Below the pieces are notes generated by a model, which had not been told where the DNA came from, ran no database searches, and saw only the letters and a program-made list of their open reading frames with translations. A stretch of 64,000 nt of DNA from Deltaproteobacteria bacterium (lineage in GTDB: Bacteria; Desulfobacterota; BSN033; WVXP01), in assembly GCA_019308905.1 (NCBI GenBank), contig JAFDHF010000004.1:124001-188000 (forward strand), written 5' to 3'. Shown piece after piece: positions 26,337 through 36,067 of the stretch. A program made the position numbers and the translations under genes. How positions within the stretch are numbered: position 1 is the stretch's first letter; every line of letters starts with the position of its first letter.

Positions 26337-28079
26337 TTGGAACCAAAACCTAGGATCGAAAGACTCGGCCACCGGCTTCTCAAGGGAATCGCGGCCTCTC
26401 CCGGAGTCGCCATGGGAAAGGTCTGTGTCCACCACGACGTCTTCACCCATGTCCGAGAGGAATCCATACCGGAAGGACAGATCGCCCCCGAGATCACGAG
26501 ACTCAAACAGGCGGCCTCCATCGTACGCAAACGCCTCGAAAACGACCGTTCCCGGGTTCTGCGGCAGGCGAACAGGAGGGACGCCGACATATTCTCGACC
26601 CATATGTCGATGCTGGAGGATTCCCGCTTCTTGAACGAAATCACCTCCCGGATCGCGGAAGAGCTGGTCAACGCCCAGACAGCCCTGACCCGGGAGCTCG
26701 AGCGTTACAGGAGCGCTTTTTCCAGGATCGAAGATCCCTATCTCAGGGAGAGAATTGTCGACATCCGCGACATCGGCCGGAGGCTCCTGGAGATACTGAT
26801 CGGGCCGGCAGATCTGGACTGCCCCTTTGACGAGCCGGTCGTCATCGCCGCCGTCGAACTCACACCCTATGACACGGTCCGGCTGAAAAGGGAAAGGGTT
26901 CTGGCTTTCGTCACCGAGCAGGGGGGGAGAGAGTCTCACGCGGCTATCCTGGCACGATCCATGGGCATATCGGCAGTGGTGGGCGTTCACGGCATCCTCT
27001 CCCGGATAAAGAGGGGGGATTTTCTGATTGTCGACGGGAACCTGGGCATTGTGCTCGTCAATCCACCTCCGAGGGTCGTCGAGGAATACAAGAGGATCGA
27101 GGAGAGGGTCCAGGACCAGCGCCACAGGCTCGAGGATCTCATCCCCCTCCCCGCAGAGACAAGGGACGGGCAACACATCAGGCTGATGGCCAACCTCGGC
27201 AGCCTGGTCGACCTCGAGTTCGCCCTCCACTACCGGGCCGAAGGGATCGGGCTCTTCCGGACCGAGCTGCCATTCATGGTGAGAACTTCTTTCCCGTCCG
27301 AGGACGAACAGTTCGAACTATATCGAACCCTCTGCGAAAGAATGAAAGGGGCCGAGGTGGTCATTCGAACACTCGATTTTGGCGGGGACAAACTCCTCCC
27401 CGAGCACCACCATGAGAAGAACCCTTTTCTCGGTTATCGTTCCACCAGGGTCTTTCTCGACGAGACAGACCTCTTCTCGACCCAGCTCAGGGCCATTCTG
27501 CGGGCCGGCGCTTCCGGACGTGTAAAACTCCTCTTTCCCTTCATATCCACCATAGAGGAGATCAAGAGAGTCAAGGCCATCCTGGCGGAGGTCAAAAGGC
27601 AACTCAAAAGGGAGAAAAAGGTCTTCGCCGATTCTGTTCCCATTGGAGTCATGATCGAGGTTCCGTCCGCGGCGATCATGGCCGACAGAGTCGCGAGGGA
27701 AGTCGATTTCTTGAGCATCGGTACCAACGACCTCGTCCAGTACACCCTGGCCGTGGACCGGGACAACGACCTGGTGAGCCGGTTCTACCAGAGCCTGAAT
27801 CCTGCGGTGATCTGGTTGATAAAGCACGTGGTCGATGCCGCCGGAGATGCGGGGAAACCAGTATCGGTGTGCGGAGAAATCGCCGGAGATCCGCTCTACA
27901 CATCCCTCCTCATAGGGCTCGGACTTCGCGAGTTCAGCATCAATCCCCTCTCGATCCCTGAAATCAAGATGCAGGTTCGCAATGTCTCCCTGGAGGAGGC
28001 AGTAGGGATCGCGGAAAAGAGCCTGACCATGTCGACCGCGGAAGAGGTCGAAAGGTTGCTCCGATCGGTCCAATCCTGA
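26337..28079 (+). CDS. ptsI: PEP-protein phosphotransferase (PTS enzyme I family)
   Basis: The 580-residue protein matches enzyme I in length and order: an N-terminal helical/HPr-binding part, the swivelling domain with phospho-histidine H201 (GGRESHAAILARS), and the PEP-binding TIM barrel (FRTELPFM, SIGTNDLVQYTLAVDR, and the acid/base cysteine in VSVCGEIAGDP). It takes phosphate from PEP to HPr. The start is a TTG at 26337 with a weak GGGG upstream, the first in-frame start before conserved sequence. No HPr or enzyme II gene is in the window, so it may serve a regulatory phosphorelay or an HPr gene elsewhere. Confidence 0.9.
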   Translation: MEPKPRIERLGHRLLKGIAASPGVAMGKVCVHHDVFTHVREESIPEGQIAPEITRLKQAASIVRKRLENDRSRVLRQANRRDADIFSTHMSMLEDSRFLNEITSRIAEELVNAQTALTRELERYRSAFSRIEDPYLRERIVDIRDIGRRLLEILIGPADLDCPFDEPVVIAAVELTPYDTVRLKRERVLAFVTEQGGRESHAAILARSMGISAVVGVHGILSRIKRGDFLIVDGNLGIVLVNPPPRVVEEYKRIEERVQDQRHRLEDLIPLPAETRDGQHIRLMANLGSLVDLEFALHYRAEGIGLFRTELPFMVRTSFPSEDEQFELYRTLCERMKGAEVVIRTLDFGGDKLLPEHHHEKNPFLGYRSTRVFLDETDLFSTQLRAILRAGASGRVKLLFPFISTIEEIKRVKAILAEVKRQLKREKKVFADSVPIGVMIEVPSAAIMADRVAREVDFLSIGTNDLVQYTLAVDRDNDLVSRFYQSLNPAVIWLIKHVVDAAGDAGKPVSVCGEIAGDPLYTSLLIGLGLREFSINPLSIPEIKMQVRNVSLEEAVGIAEKSLTMSTAEEVERLLRSVQS

Positions 28080-28300
28080 TGCGTCATGGGCGGAGCCTCC
28101 TGCCGCCGCCAGACCGTCTCTCACCGGGGAGCCGAGCCGATTGTCCCGGGGGGAAGATCTCACCGGAGCCCGTGGGGGAGCCGCCCCCTTGCAAAATCGG
28201 GGCCTCGTGATTAGATTCTGGAGTAGAGAATCCTCTCTTTACCGGCAGATGGAAGCACCTTTTTCCACAACTGATACGCCTCGAAAAGGGGGTGGCTTAC

Positions 28301-29539
28301 ATGCGGATCGCCCAAGTTGCTCCTCTGTACGAGAGCGTTCCGCCGAAATGTTACGGCGGTACGGAACGGGTCGTCTCGTATCTTACCGAGGAACTCGTTC
28401 GTCAAGGTCACGACGTGACCCTATTTGCCAGCGGAGACTCGGTGACTCGTGCACGCCTCGTGGCACCCTGCACCAGGGCCCTCAGGTTGGACGAAAAGGC
28501 CATCGATCCCCTGGCTCATCACATCCTCATGCTCGAGTTGGTCTGGAAAGAGGCCGCCGACTTTGACGTGGTCCACTGCCATGTCGACTATCTCCACTTC
28601 CCTATCTTCAGGCGCCTGGAGGTTCCCAATGTTACAACCCTCCACGGCCGACTGGATATTCCGGATCTGGCAGGACTCTACAAGGAGTTCCGAGACATTC
28701 CCCTTGTGTCCATCTCTGATGCCCAGCGGAAACCCCTGTGGTGGGCCAACTGGAAGGGAACGGTCTATCACGGGTTGCCCGAAGACCTCTACCCCTTCTA
28801 CCCGGAGCCTGGTTCCTATCTGGCTTTTCTTGGGAGGATCAGCCCCGAGAAGAGGGTCGACCGGGCCATCGAGATCGCCAGGCGCCTCGGTATGCCCATC
28901 AAGATCGCGGCCAAGGTCGACAAGGTGGACAGGGAGTACTTCGAGAGGGTAGTCGAGCCGCTGCTCGCGTATCCCTTTGTCGAGTATGTGGGCGAGATCG
29001 GAGAGTCGGAGAAGAGGGAGTTCCTTGGAAAGGCATATGCACTGCTCTTTCCCATCGATTGGCCGGAGCCCTTTGGGCTCGTCATGATCGAGGCTATGGC
29101 GTGCGGGACTCCGGTAATCGCCTATCGAAGAGGCTCGGTTCCTGAGGTGATGACAGACGGGGTCACCGGATTCGTCGTCGACACCCTCGACGATGCGGTC
29201 CGCGCCGTCGAGCAGGTCGGCTCCCTCGACCGCAGCAAGATCCGGGAGGTGTTCGAGACTCGCTTCTCTGCCAGGCGCATGGCCGGCGACTACGTGAAAG
29301 TCTATCAGCGTCTTGTTCAAGAGGCCAGATCTCTCAGGGAACTCGGCCGAGTTTCCGTGCCGGTCTTTGGTCCGAACATGGGAGCGATTCCCCCGGCCTC
29401 GGTGCTCCGCTCAGGTCCTGAGGCCGCAGCGCCCGGCAGGGATCTCGAGCTCTCTCCACCGCCTCCTGTGACCAACCTATCTCCCGGTCCGGGCCCTCGC
29501 CCCAGAAACCATGGTCACAGGGTCCATCCAAGGGGGTGA
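28301..29539 (+). CDS. GT4-family glycosyltransferase
   Basis: The 412-residue protein has the GT-B fold markers of family 4: KCYGGTERVVSYLTEELVRQ at the acceptor side, LAFLGRISPEKRVDRAIEIA in the linker, and EPFGLVMIEAMACGTPVIAY at the nucleotide-sugar site. The ATG at 28301 follows GGGGG by eight bases. The last 50 residues are a Pro/Gly-rich low-complexity tail unlike the family and may reflect sequence drift at the end. It stands 287 bp before a glycogen-debranching gene, a pairing that suggests alpha-glucan or storage-sugar synthesis. Confidence 0.85.
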   Translation: MRIAQVAPLYESVPPKCYGGTERVVSYLTEELVRQGHDVTLFASGDSVTRARLVAPCTRALRLDEKAIDPLAHHILMLELVWKEAADFDVVHCHVDYLHFPIFRRLEVPNVTTLHGRLDIPDLAGLYKEFRDIPLVSISDAQRKPLWWANWKGTVYHGLPEDLYPFYPEPGSYLAFLGRISPEKRVDRAIEIARRLGMPIKIAAKVDKVDREYFERVVEPLLAYPFVEYVGEIGESEKREFLGKAYALLFPIDWPEPFGLVMIEAMACGTPVIAYRRGSVPEVMTDGVTGFVVDTLDDAVRAVEQVGSLDRSKIREVFETRFSARRMAGDYVKVYQRLVQEARSLRELGRVSVPVFGPNMGAIPPASVLRSGPEAAAPGRDLELSPPPPVTNLSPGPGPRPRNHGHRVHPRG

Positions 29540-29826
29540 GAAGGCCCTTCCCCCACCCTCTCGATCGGAGATCGGTCACCTCGCGGGCGAGCGGCCCTCC
29601 GGACTCCGGTCCGGCCCTTTTACCCCGGAAAGCCAACCCTTGCCGGAGTCTGGGACTCCGGCCTCGGGCTCCACACCGCCCGCCCCACCGTGGATTCGAG
29701 GCATCTTCTTGGAGATTTGAATCGCCTCCTGAAATTTCTCACTAGCCATTCGTGCTGATTTGATTATATAATCCCATGGCGATTACCCTGAGCTCCGCTT
29801 CTGCAAACCAACACCAGGAGTCGACG

Positions 29827-31998
29827 ATGCCGGAAATCATCCAGGTTGGAGACAAGCACTACATCCTGGTCACATCGTCCCTCATAGATATCCACGCTCC
29901 CACCCAGGTCCTCATGGATGGAGACACTTTCGCCATCTTCGACCGGTATGGGGACGTGCAGCCCCTGGGCCAGTGCCAGGGGCTCTACTACGAGGGCACC
30001 AGGTACCTTTCGTCCTTCTCCATGACCCTTGGCGGAGAGCGCCCCATGCTCCTCAACTCGTTCCTCCACCGGGACAACAAGCACCTCTCGGTAGACCTGA
30101 CGAATCCCGACCTTTTCCAAAGAGAGGACCAACGGATCATCCGGCGGGAACTGGTCCACCTTTACCGGTCCAAGTTTCTGTGGAATGGAACCTGCTGCGA
30201 GCGAATCCGGATCTGCAACCATTCCACGGAACCCATGGACCTGCCCCTCGAGATTCGGTTCAAGGCGGACTTTGCAGACATCTTCGAGGTGCGGGGAACC
30301 CCCCGAGCCCGCAGCGGCACCCTGCACGAGCCCGAGCTGAAAGGGTCGGAGGTGGTCCTGGAGTACGAGGGGCTCGACCGCAAGGTCCGCCGGCTCGTGG
30401 TCTCCTTTGAACCCAGACCCCACGAGATCCACCCGGACCGGGCCGTGTGGTATCTCAGCCTCGCTCCCAAGGAGACGCAGTCCTTTCATATCGACGCCAC
30501 TTGCACCTACAGGGGGCACCCTAAGGGCCGTGTCCGTTGCGACAAGGCCCTGGGCCGTCTCCTCTCCGCACAGCGGGCCTTCCGGGCGGAGGGAGTCGAA
30601 ATTCGAACCGACAACGAGCGTTTCAACCAGTGGCTGGACCGGAGTTGGGCGGACCTGGAAATGCTCACCGTTCGCACCCCTCACGGCTACTACCCTTATG
30701 CGGGGGTGCCCTGGTTCGCTACGGTCTTTGGACGCGACGGAATCATCACGGCCATGGAGGTCCTCTGGGCACACCCTGCTCTGGCCAGGGGAGTCCTCTC
30801 CCTGCTGGCCGCCCACCAGGCCGACCGGCTTGATCCGTCGAGCGATGCCGAGCCCGGTAAGATTCTCCACGAGATGCGAAAGGGGGAGATGGCAACCCTG
30901 GGAGAGGTCCCCTTTGCCCACTACTACGGCAGTGTGGATGCCACCCCCTTGTTCATAATCCTGGCGGGTCAATACCTCAGGCACACCGGAGACCTGGAGT
31001 TCATCGAGGCTCTCTGGCCCCACATCGAAAGAGCCCTCGACTGGATCGAACGATACGGGGACATGGACGGCGACGGGTTTGTGGAATACCAGCGCAGGTC
31101 GGAGTCGGGGCTCGCAAACCAGGGTTGGAAGGATTCCCATGACGCGATCTTTCACAGAGACGGCCGGCTGGCCGAGGGGCCGATAGCCCTGGTGGAGGTG
31201 CAGGGATACGTGCACGCTGCCTATCTCGGCGCAGCCGAACTCGCAGGGATGCTGGGTATGGAGGAGAAGGCCGGCCGATTGAAAAGCCAGGGGGGCGAGG
31301 TGGCGGACAGGATCCAACGTGCCTTCTGGTCGGAATCGCTCGGGACTTACGGGATAGCCCTGGACGGCCGCAAGCGGCTCTGCCGCGTGCGTACCTCCAA
31401 CGCCGGACATCTGTTGTTCGCAGGAGCTGCACCCGCCGAGCAGGCCAATCTCGTTGCCAAAAGCCTCCTGGATGATAAGACGTTCTCCGGATGGGGGATC
31501 CGGACCCTGGCGGCGGGAGAAGTGAGATACAACCCCCTGTCCTACCACAACGGGTCCGTATGGCCTCACGACAACGCCCTCATCGCCTGGGGCTTGGCCC
31601 GCTACGGGTTCAAGGACGAGGTGATCCAGATATTTGAGGGCCTTTTCGATGCGGCCAACTGGTTCGAGTTGCGGCGGCTTCCGGAGCTGTTCTGCGGGTT
31701 CCACCGGCGGCCGGCCCACTCCCCCACCCAGTATCCCGTGGCATGCAGCCCCCAGGCGTGGGCCACAGGGGCGGTTTTCCTGCTCATCAGAGCCGCTCTC
31801 GGACTCGACACGGATGCAAGAAACGGCAGGGTGCATTTTGTGCGGCCTATACTGCCCGTCTTCCTGAAGGAGGTGGAAATCCGGAACCTCCGGGTTGGAG
31901 AGGCCTCGGTAGACCTCATGCTGCGGCGGCGCGACGAGGACGTCACTGTTCAGGTGCTGGATCGCCAAGGTGAATTGGAGGTGGCGGTCACCAAGTGA
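29827..31998 (+). CDS. Glycogen-debranching enzyme / amylo-alpha-1,6-glucosidase
   Basis: From the ATG at 29827 (AGGAG six bases upstream) the protein has 723 residues. The N-terminal 300 form the beta-rich GDE_N-type domain (YILVTSSLIDIHAP, YYEGTRYLSSF), and the C-terminal (alpha/alpha)6 barrel holds the catalytic acidic clusters (PWFATVFGRDGIITAME, YGDMDGDGFVEYQRR, NQGWKDSHDAIFH). It probably hydrolyses alpha-1,6 branches of alpha-glucan; it is cytoplasmic as no signal peptide is seen. An alternative start 51 bp upstream lacks a ribosome-binding site. The end is convergent with the AarF gene. Confidence 0.9.
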   Translation: MPEIIQVGDKHYILVTSSLIDIHAPTQVLMDGDTFAIFDRYGDVQPLGQCQGLYYEGTRYLSSFSMTLGGERPMLLNSFLHRDNKHLSVDLTNPDLFQREDQRIIRRELVHLYRSKFLWNGTCCERIRICNHSTEPMDLPLEIRFKADFADIFEVRGTPRARSGTLHEPELKGSEVVLEYEGLDRKVRRLVVSFEPRPHEIHPDRAVWYLSLAPKETQSFHIDATCTYRGHPKGRVRCDKALGRLLSAQRAFRAEGVEIRTDNERFNQWLDRSWADLEMLTVRTPHGYYPYAGVPWFATVFGRDGIITAMEVLWAHPALARGVLSLLAAHQADRLDPSSDAEPGKILHEMRKGEMATLGEVPFAHYYGSVDATPLFIILAGQYLRHTGDLEFIEALWPHIERALDWIERYGDMDGDGFVEYQRRSESGLANQGWKDSHDAIFHRDGRLAEGPIALVEVQGYVHAAYLGAAELAGMLGMEEKAGRLKSQGGEVADRIQRAFWSESLGTYGIALDGRKRLCRVRTSNAGHLLFAGAAPAEQANLVAKSLLDDKTFSGWGIRTLAAGEVRYNPLSYHNGSVWPHDNALIAWGLARYGFKDEVIQIFEGLFDAANWFELRRLPELFCGFHRRPAHSPTQYPVACSPQAWATGAVFLLIRAALGLDTDARNGRVHFVRPILPVFLKEVEIRNLRVGEASVDLMLRRRDEDVTVQVLDRQGELEVAVTK

Positions 31999-32099
31999 TG
32001 GTGCCACCCCATGACGACCCCGGCGGCCGGCCATCGCGAGAGCATAGATAGGATTTTTCGCCGGGACCCGTCACGGTTTCTGAGTTCGCCGATCTCGGC

Positions 32100-33797
32100 C
32101 TACAGCTTTCCACGCCTCAGGATCGACACGAGAAGCCAGAACCCCATAACACCTGCGATAACGAACCCGGCAAGTCCGATAATCGGTATTTCGTGCCATT
32201 TCGGAGGAATGTCGGACAGCGCAATGAGGGAGGAGCCGATGACGAGGGAGGCAAGCACAATGGCGAAGGCTATGCGATTGCTGATCCTGTCATGAGCGGA
32301 GAGCATGGGTTCCAACCCGCGGTGCTCGAACTCTATGGTTATCTTGCCCTCCCTGGCCTGCTTGAGGATCGCCCGTACCTCCCCGGGGATCTCTCTCAGC
32401 AGGCCGACAAGCTCGGTCCCTGAGTCGATCATGTCTCCGGCGATCTTCTTCGGGTTGAGCCTGCCCAGGTGGATCTGCCTGACAAAGGGTTCCACGTGCT
32501 CTGCTATGACAAAATCAGGATCCAGGGTCCTGCCCAGCCCCTCCACCGTGGCGAGGGCCTTCATCATGAGAAACAGATCGGGCTTCAGAGAGAGGCGATG
32601 CCTCGTGACGATCTCCAAGAGCCGCTGCAGCAGTCTTGCGATACCCGACTCTCTGAGCGACCCGTCCAGATGCTCGTCAATGAGTTCGGCCAGATCCCTT
32701 TCGAGCTGATCCCTGTCCGGCTCATCCTCGTAGTAGGTAAGCCTCAGCATCGCCTCTACGAGCTTTCTCTCGTCCTTTCGAACTACCTGCATGACAAAAT
32801 CCGAGAAGTCTTCCCGTTCCCTGCGGCTCACACGACCCATCATGCCGAAGTCGAGGTAGCAGACCACGTTGTTGGGCAGGATGAAGACGTTTCCCGGGTG
32901 GGGGTCGGCATGGAAGAAGCCATGGACGAAGACCTGCTTCATGACCGACTCAGCCCCGCGTCTTGCAATCTCCCGTAGGTCATATCCCCCCCTCCTGAGG
33001 TGCTCTATCTCGGAAGCCTTGATCCCGTCCACATACTCCATCGTCAGGATACGTGGCGTGGTCATCCCCCGGAAGACCGCCGGCACGAAAATCGTCTCAT
33101 CCCCCATGAACTGCCGTGCAAAACGCTGGATATGGGAAGCCTCGGTGGTATAGTCCATCTCCCTTTCGAAGCTGCGGGCAAACTCTTCGACGATTCTCGT
33201 CGGCCGCTGGTGCTGGAGTTCTTCCACGTGTCGTTCCATAAGAGAGGCGAGATGGAGCATGATTTCCAGATCGACCTCCACCACCTTTCGAATGCCCGGG
33301 CGCTGGACCTTGACCACCACCTGCTCGCCTTCCTTCAGTTCCGCCCTGTGCACCTGGCCTATGGAGGCAGCGGCAAGGGGCTTCTCATCGAAACGGCCGA
33401 ATATCTCCTCCGGAAATCCGCCCGTCTCGGCCTTGATGATCTCCCTGACCTCCTCATAGGGAAAGGGCGGGACGTGGTCCTGGAGTTTGGAGAGTTCCTG
33501 CACGTATTCCATGGGAATGAGATCGGGACGGGTCGAGAGTATCTGGCCGAGCTTGACAAAAGTGGGGCCGAGCTCTTCCATGGCCATCCTCACCCGCTCG
33601 GCCCGGGTCAACTTCTCTATCTCCTCCCGTCGCTTTCTGGAGATCATCTGAAGCCCGATCTCAAGGTACTGCTCTATCTTCAGGGTATCTACGAGATCTC
33701 CGAAGCCGTACTTGAACAGGACCCTCAAAATCTGCCGGTATCGGTTGAGGTGGCGGTAGGTGCGCCCGATGAGGCCGATTTTCCTGATGCTGAGCAT
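32100..33797 (-). CDS. ubiB: AarF/UbiB/ABC1-family atypical kinase
   Basis: The 565-residue protein has the family signatures: KLGQILSTRPDLIP (KxGQ motif), AAASIGQVHRAEL (Ala-rich nucleotide loop), VVVKVQRPGI, GFFHADPHPGNVFI (catalytic loop) and CYLDFGMMGR (metal-binding DFG). Two transmembrane helices close the C-terminus (IAFAIVLASLVIGSSLIAL and a second). Members act in ubiquinone synthesis or lipid/isoprenoid homeostasis at the membrane. In an anaerobe a menaquinone or other lipid role is more likely. It directly abuts the coiled-coil gene upstream, with no intergenic base. Confidence 0.92.
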   Translation of the reverse strand: MLSIRKIGLIGRTYRHLNRYRQILRVLFKYGFGDLVDTLKIEQYLEIGLQMISRKRREEIEKLTRAERVRMAMEELGPTFVKLGQILSTRPDLIPMEYVQELSKLQDHVPPFPYEEVREIIKAETGGFPEEIFGRFDEKPLAAASIGQVHRAELKEGEQVVVKVQRPGIRKVVEVDLEIMLHLASLMERHVEELQHQRPTRIVEEFARSFEREMDYTTEASHIQRFARQFMGDETIFVPAVFRGMTTPRILTMEYVDGIKASEIEHLRRGGYDLREIARRGAESVMKQVFVHGFFHADPHPGNVFILPNNVVCYLDFGMMGRVSRREREDFSDFVMQVVRKDERKLVEAMLRLTYYEDEPDRDQLERDLAELIDEHLDGSLRESGIARLLQRLLEIVTRHRLSLKPDLFLMMKALATVEGLGRTLDPDFVIAEHVEPFVRQIHLGRLNPKKIAGDMIDSGTELVGLLREIPGEVRAILKQAREGKITIEFEHRGLEPMLSAHDRISNRIAFAIVLASLVIGSSLIALSDIPPKWHEIPIIGLAGFVIAGVMGFWLLVSILRRGKL

Positions 33798-34103
33798 CTA
33801 GCCTTTCTCTTTCTCCAGGGCCTTTGCTAGCTGTTTCACCTGTCTTTCGAGATTGAGGAGATCATCCCTGGTGGCTAGATTCATCCTCTTCACGGTCTGC
33901 TTGACCACCTTCTCTATCTGCCCTTCGAGCCTTTTCCTGGCCTCCTCGGACTTCCGGGAGAGTTCGTCGAGAAACTCCTTTCCCTCCCGCTCTGAGAGCT
34001 TGCCCTTTTCAACAAACTCCCTGGAGAGCTCTTCGATCTTCTCCTTGGTCATGAAGGCCAATCCCAACCCTGTAAACACGCTCTTCTTCAAGAGATCAAA
34101 CAC
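33798..34103 (-). CDS. Phasin-like coiled-coil protein
   Basis: The 101-residue product starts MFDLLKKSVFTGLGLAFMTK and then becomes a charged coiled coil (about 20-100) rich in Glu and Lys, as in phasin/PhaF-like and polyhydroxyalkanoate granule regulator proteins. The N-terminal glycine-containing hydrophobic stretch may attach to membrane or granule surfaces. Its stop is directly followed by the ATG of the AarF gene, so they share an operon. A functional partnership with the UbiB-type kinase is likely but not shown. Confidence 0.75.
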   Translation of the reverse strand: MFDLLKKSVFTGLGLAFMTKEKIEELSREFVEKGKLSEREGKEFLDELSRKSEEARKRLEGQIEKVVKQTVKRMNLATRDDLLNLERQVKQLAKALEKEKG

Positions 34104-34311
34104 GGTCTGACTCCTTTCTGTTTTGTTGTGGTCCCATCAGATCCTCCAAACCTACTTATGGATTATACAGGAAAAGATCCCAATGATCGAGTAAAGAACC
34201 GGTTTCCCGCTGATTTCCGAATACTTCCCGGCAAGAGAATGCCCCATCTAAAACCGAGCCAACCCCGGACCTGAATCCTGTTGCAAAAAGTCCTTTTCAC
34301 GGTTAGATTAG

Positions 34312-35370
34312 ATGTCGGAAGAAAAGGGGAAAAAGGGTAAAGGAGGTTCTCTGTCTGTCATGTCGTTCGAACAGGACGAAAAGAAGGGCTCGAAGAGTCC
34401 GCATTCAGGGAGCAACGAGTGGAGAGTCAGGGATTTTCTCCATATCGGCCTTGCCGGGTTCCCTAAGCAGGGGATGATCTCCATCGACGTGACCTATCGG
34501 TGCAATCTCTCCTGTGTGCACTGCTATTTCAGGAAGCAGGGGTACAGAAAGGAACTCACCGTAGACGAGTGGCTCGCCTGGTTGGAAGACAGGCGGGCCA
34601 AGGGGTACCCTTTCCTCATATGCGGCTGGCTGGGAGGAGAGCCTCTGTTGCGGCGGGAACTGCTCGAGAAGGGCCTGCCCTACTTCAAGTCGAACGTGAT
34701 CTTCACCAATGGGACGTTCGAACTCGGCCCGTGGTCGGATTCGACCTTTGTGGTCTCCGTGCCCGCACTGCGGGAGCAGTACCCATCCATGACGGGGGCG
34801 GATACGAAAACCTTTGACAGGGTCATGGCCCACGCCGATCGGAAGGATCTGCGGGTGTTCATATCGTTTTGCGTGACCAGGCCCACCCTCGATCTGGTCC
34901 CCCGGGTCTTGGATGAGTGGGGCAGGACGGCTGTCTCAGGGGTCTATTTTGAATTCTATACGCCGAACCGTGGAGACGACCTCCGGTTGTGGGTCGACTG
35001 GGAAACCCGTGATCGTCTCATCTCCCGGCTCTTGAAACTGAAGAAGACTTACGGCGACTTCATCGCCAACACGCGCCAGGAACTGCTCCTGATGAAGTCC
35101 CGCAGTTTCAGGTCCATCATACTGGATTGCCCCTTTCACCGTATCGGTGCAAGCTTCGATCCCATGGGCCGGCCGAAATACCCGTGTGCTGTCGGGCCTG
35201 AGGCTGATTGCAGCCGGTGCGGCTGCATTCTACCCGCTTTCGCCGAAATCCTCTCCAAGAGACGCCTCTCGATCCGGGCCATCTGGGAAGGCGCGCGCAG
35301 GGACCTGAAAAGGCGAACCCTGAAGAGAACCCCCGGCCATTGGGATTCCCTTCTTCCCTTCACTTCTTGA
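34312..35370 (+). CDS. Radical SAM protein
   Basis: The 352-residue protein has the radical SAM cluster motif at C64, C68 and C71 (CNLSCVHC) and GWLGGEPLL as the SAM-contacting motif. A second cysteine group near the C-terminus (CAVGPEADCSRCGC) may hold an auxiliary cluster. The family is similar to the MoaA/SPASM-like superfamily but the substrate is not recognisable. The first 30 residues are Lys/Gly/Ser-rich and variable; an AAAGGAGG precedes an internal ATG (34360), so translation might begin there instead. It is divergent from the coiled-coil gene and convergent with the FmdB gene. Confidence 0.85.
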   Translation: MSEEKGKKGKGGSLSVMSFEQDEKKGSKSPHSGSNEWRVRDFLHIGLAGFPKQGMISIDVTYRCNLSCVHCYFRKQGYRKELTVDEWLAWLEDRRAKGYPFLICGWLGGEPLLRRELLEKGLPYFKSNVIFTNGTFELGPWSDSTFVVSVPALREQYPSMTGADTKTFDRVMAHADRKDLRVFISFCVTRPTLDLVPRVLDEWGRTAVSGVYFEFYTPNRGDDLRLWVDWETRDRLISRLLKLKKTYGDFIANTRQELLLMKSRSFRSIILDCPFHRIGASFDPMGRPKYPCAVGPEADCSRCGCILPAFAEILSKRRLSIRAIWEGARRDLKRRTLKRTPGHWDSLLPFTS

Positions 35371-35479
35371 CAGGCAACCGGCTCCAGGATGGACGAATGG
35401 AGGCCGGAGGCCACCCGGAAAAGGATTCCCCCGAGAGGGGCAACATCCGTGAATTGCGGGCGGCCTCTTTCGCCGGAAG

Positions 35480-35740
35480 TCACTCGCAGGGGGGCTTGCC
35501 GCAGGGGACGTCTCTCCCGCAACAGGGAGAGCTGCTGCCGCATCTCGTTGCCGGAGTGTTCCTCGCATAGTCGGTGGCATAGAACCCCGACCCTTTGAAG
35601 ATGAACCCTCCCCCTGTCCCCAGCAGGCGCCTCACCGAGCCCCCGCACTCAGGGCACGTGGATACCGGCTCGTCGGTCATGCTCTGGAAGAGCTCGAATC
35701 TATGACCGCAGGATTCACATTCGTATTCGTAGGTGGGCAT
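35480..35740 (-). CDS. FmdB-family zinc-ribbon protein
   Basis: This 86-residue protein begins [20 protein letters not shown] and follows with [13 protein letters not shown], the two CxxC knuckles of FmdB-type zinc ribbons. A third cysteine-rich tail ([13 protein letters not shown]) extends the C-terminus. FmdB members are putative regulators first found near formamidase genes. Here it is the last gene of the DUF5320 series, 12 bp after the next one upstream. Confidence 0.88.
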   Translation of the reverse strand: MPTYEYECESCGHRFELFQSMTDEPVSTCPECGGSVRRLLGTGGGFIFKGSGFYATDYARNTPATRCGSSSPCCGRDVPCGKPPCE

Positions 35741-35752
35741 TGATTCTCTCTC

Positions 35753-35983
35753 CTATTTCTTCAGTTCATCGAGTCTCTGCTTGACCGCTTTCAGCTGTTC
35801 CTCCAGTGCTCTTGCCTGATCCTCGAGCACGGCGGCCTCCTCCTCTTTCGTCATGTACGGCCAGGTGGGTCCCCAGAGGGGATACCAGGGCTGGCGGCCG
35901 TACCAGTACGGGTTCCAAATGTGCGGGTACCCGTACAAAAAACCCCATCCCAAGGGTCCGAGTCCGAACGGCATCAAGACCAC
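35753..35983 (-). CDS. DUF5320-like Gly/aromatic-rich protein with C-terminal coiled coil
   Basis: The 76-residue protein has an N-terminal part rich in Gly, Pro, Trp and Tyr (PFGLGPLGWGFLYG, NPYWYGRQPWYPLWG) and a short coiled coil (EEEAAVLEDQARALEEQLKA) at the end. This is the two-part layout of DUF5320-type proteins, which lie beside NifX-type genes in anaerobes. Function unknown. It belongs to the run of small genes read from the sigma-54 promoter at 37826-37840. Confidence 0.7.
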   Translation of the reverse strand: MVLMPFGLGPLGWGFLYGYPHIWNPYWYGRQPWYPLWGPTWPYMTKEEEAAVLEDQARALEEQLKAVKQRLDELKK

Positions 35984-36067
35984 CCCCTTCTCTGTCCACT
36001 CCGCGGTTGTGTGAAACCGGGATCTAGCGGCTCCTTCGAGCCGCAGCGCAGATCCACCGTTGGAGAA

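Noticed and set aside
29767-29772. TATAAT box before the debranching-enzyme gene
   Set aside because: A perfect -10-like hexamer, but no acceptable -35 element at 16-18 bp and no extended -10 motif, so I did not annotate a promoter.
29764-32034. 756-codon open frame antisense to the glycogen-debranching gene
   Set aside because: Composition is His/Pro/Gly/Arg-rich without a motif, and the sense strand has a clear enzyme with catalytic residues.
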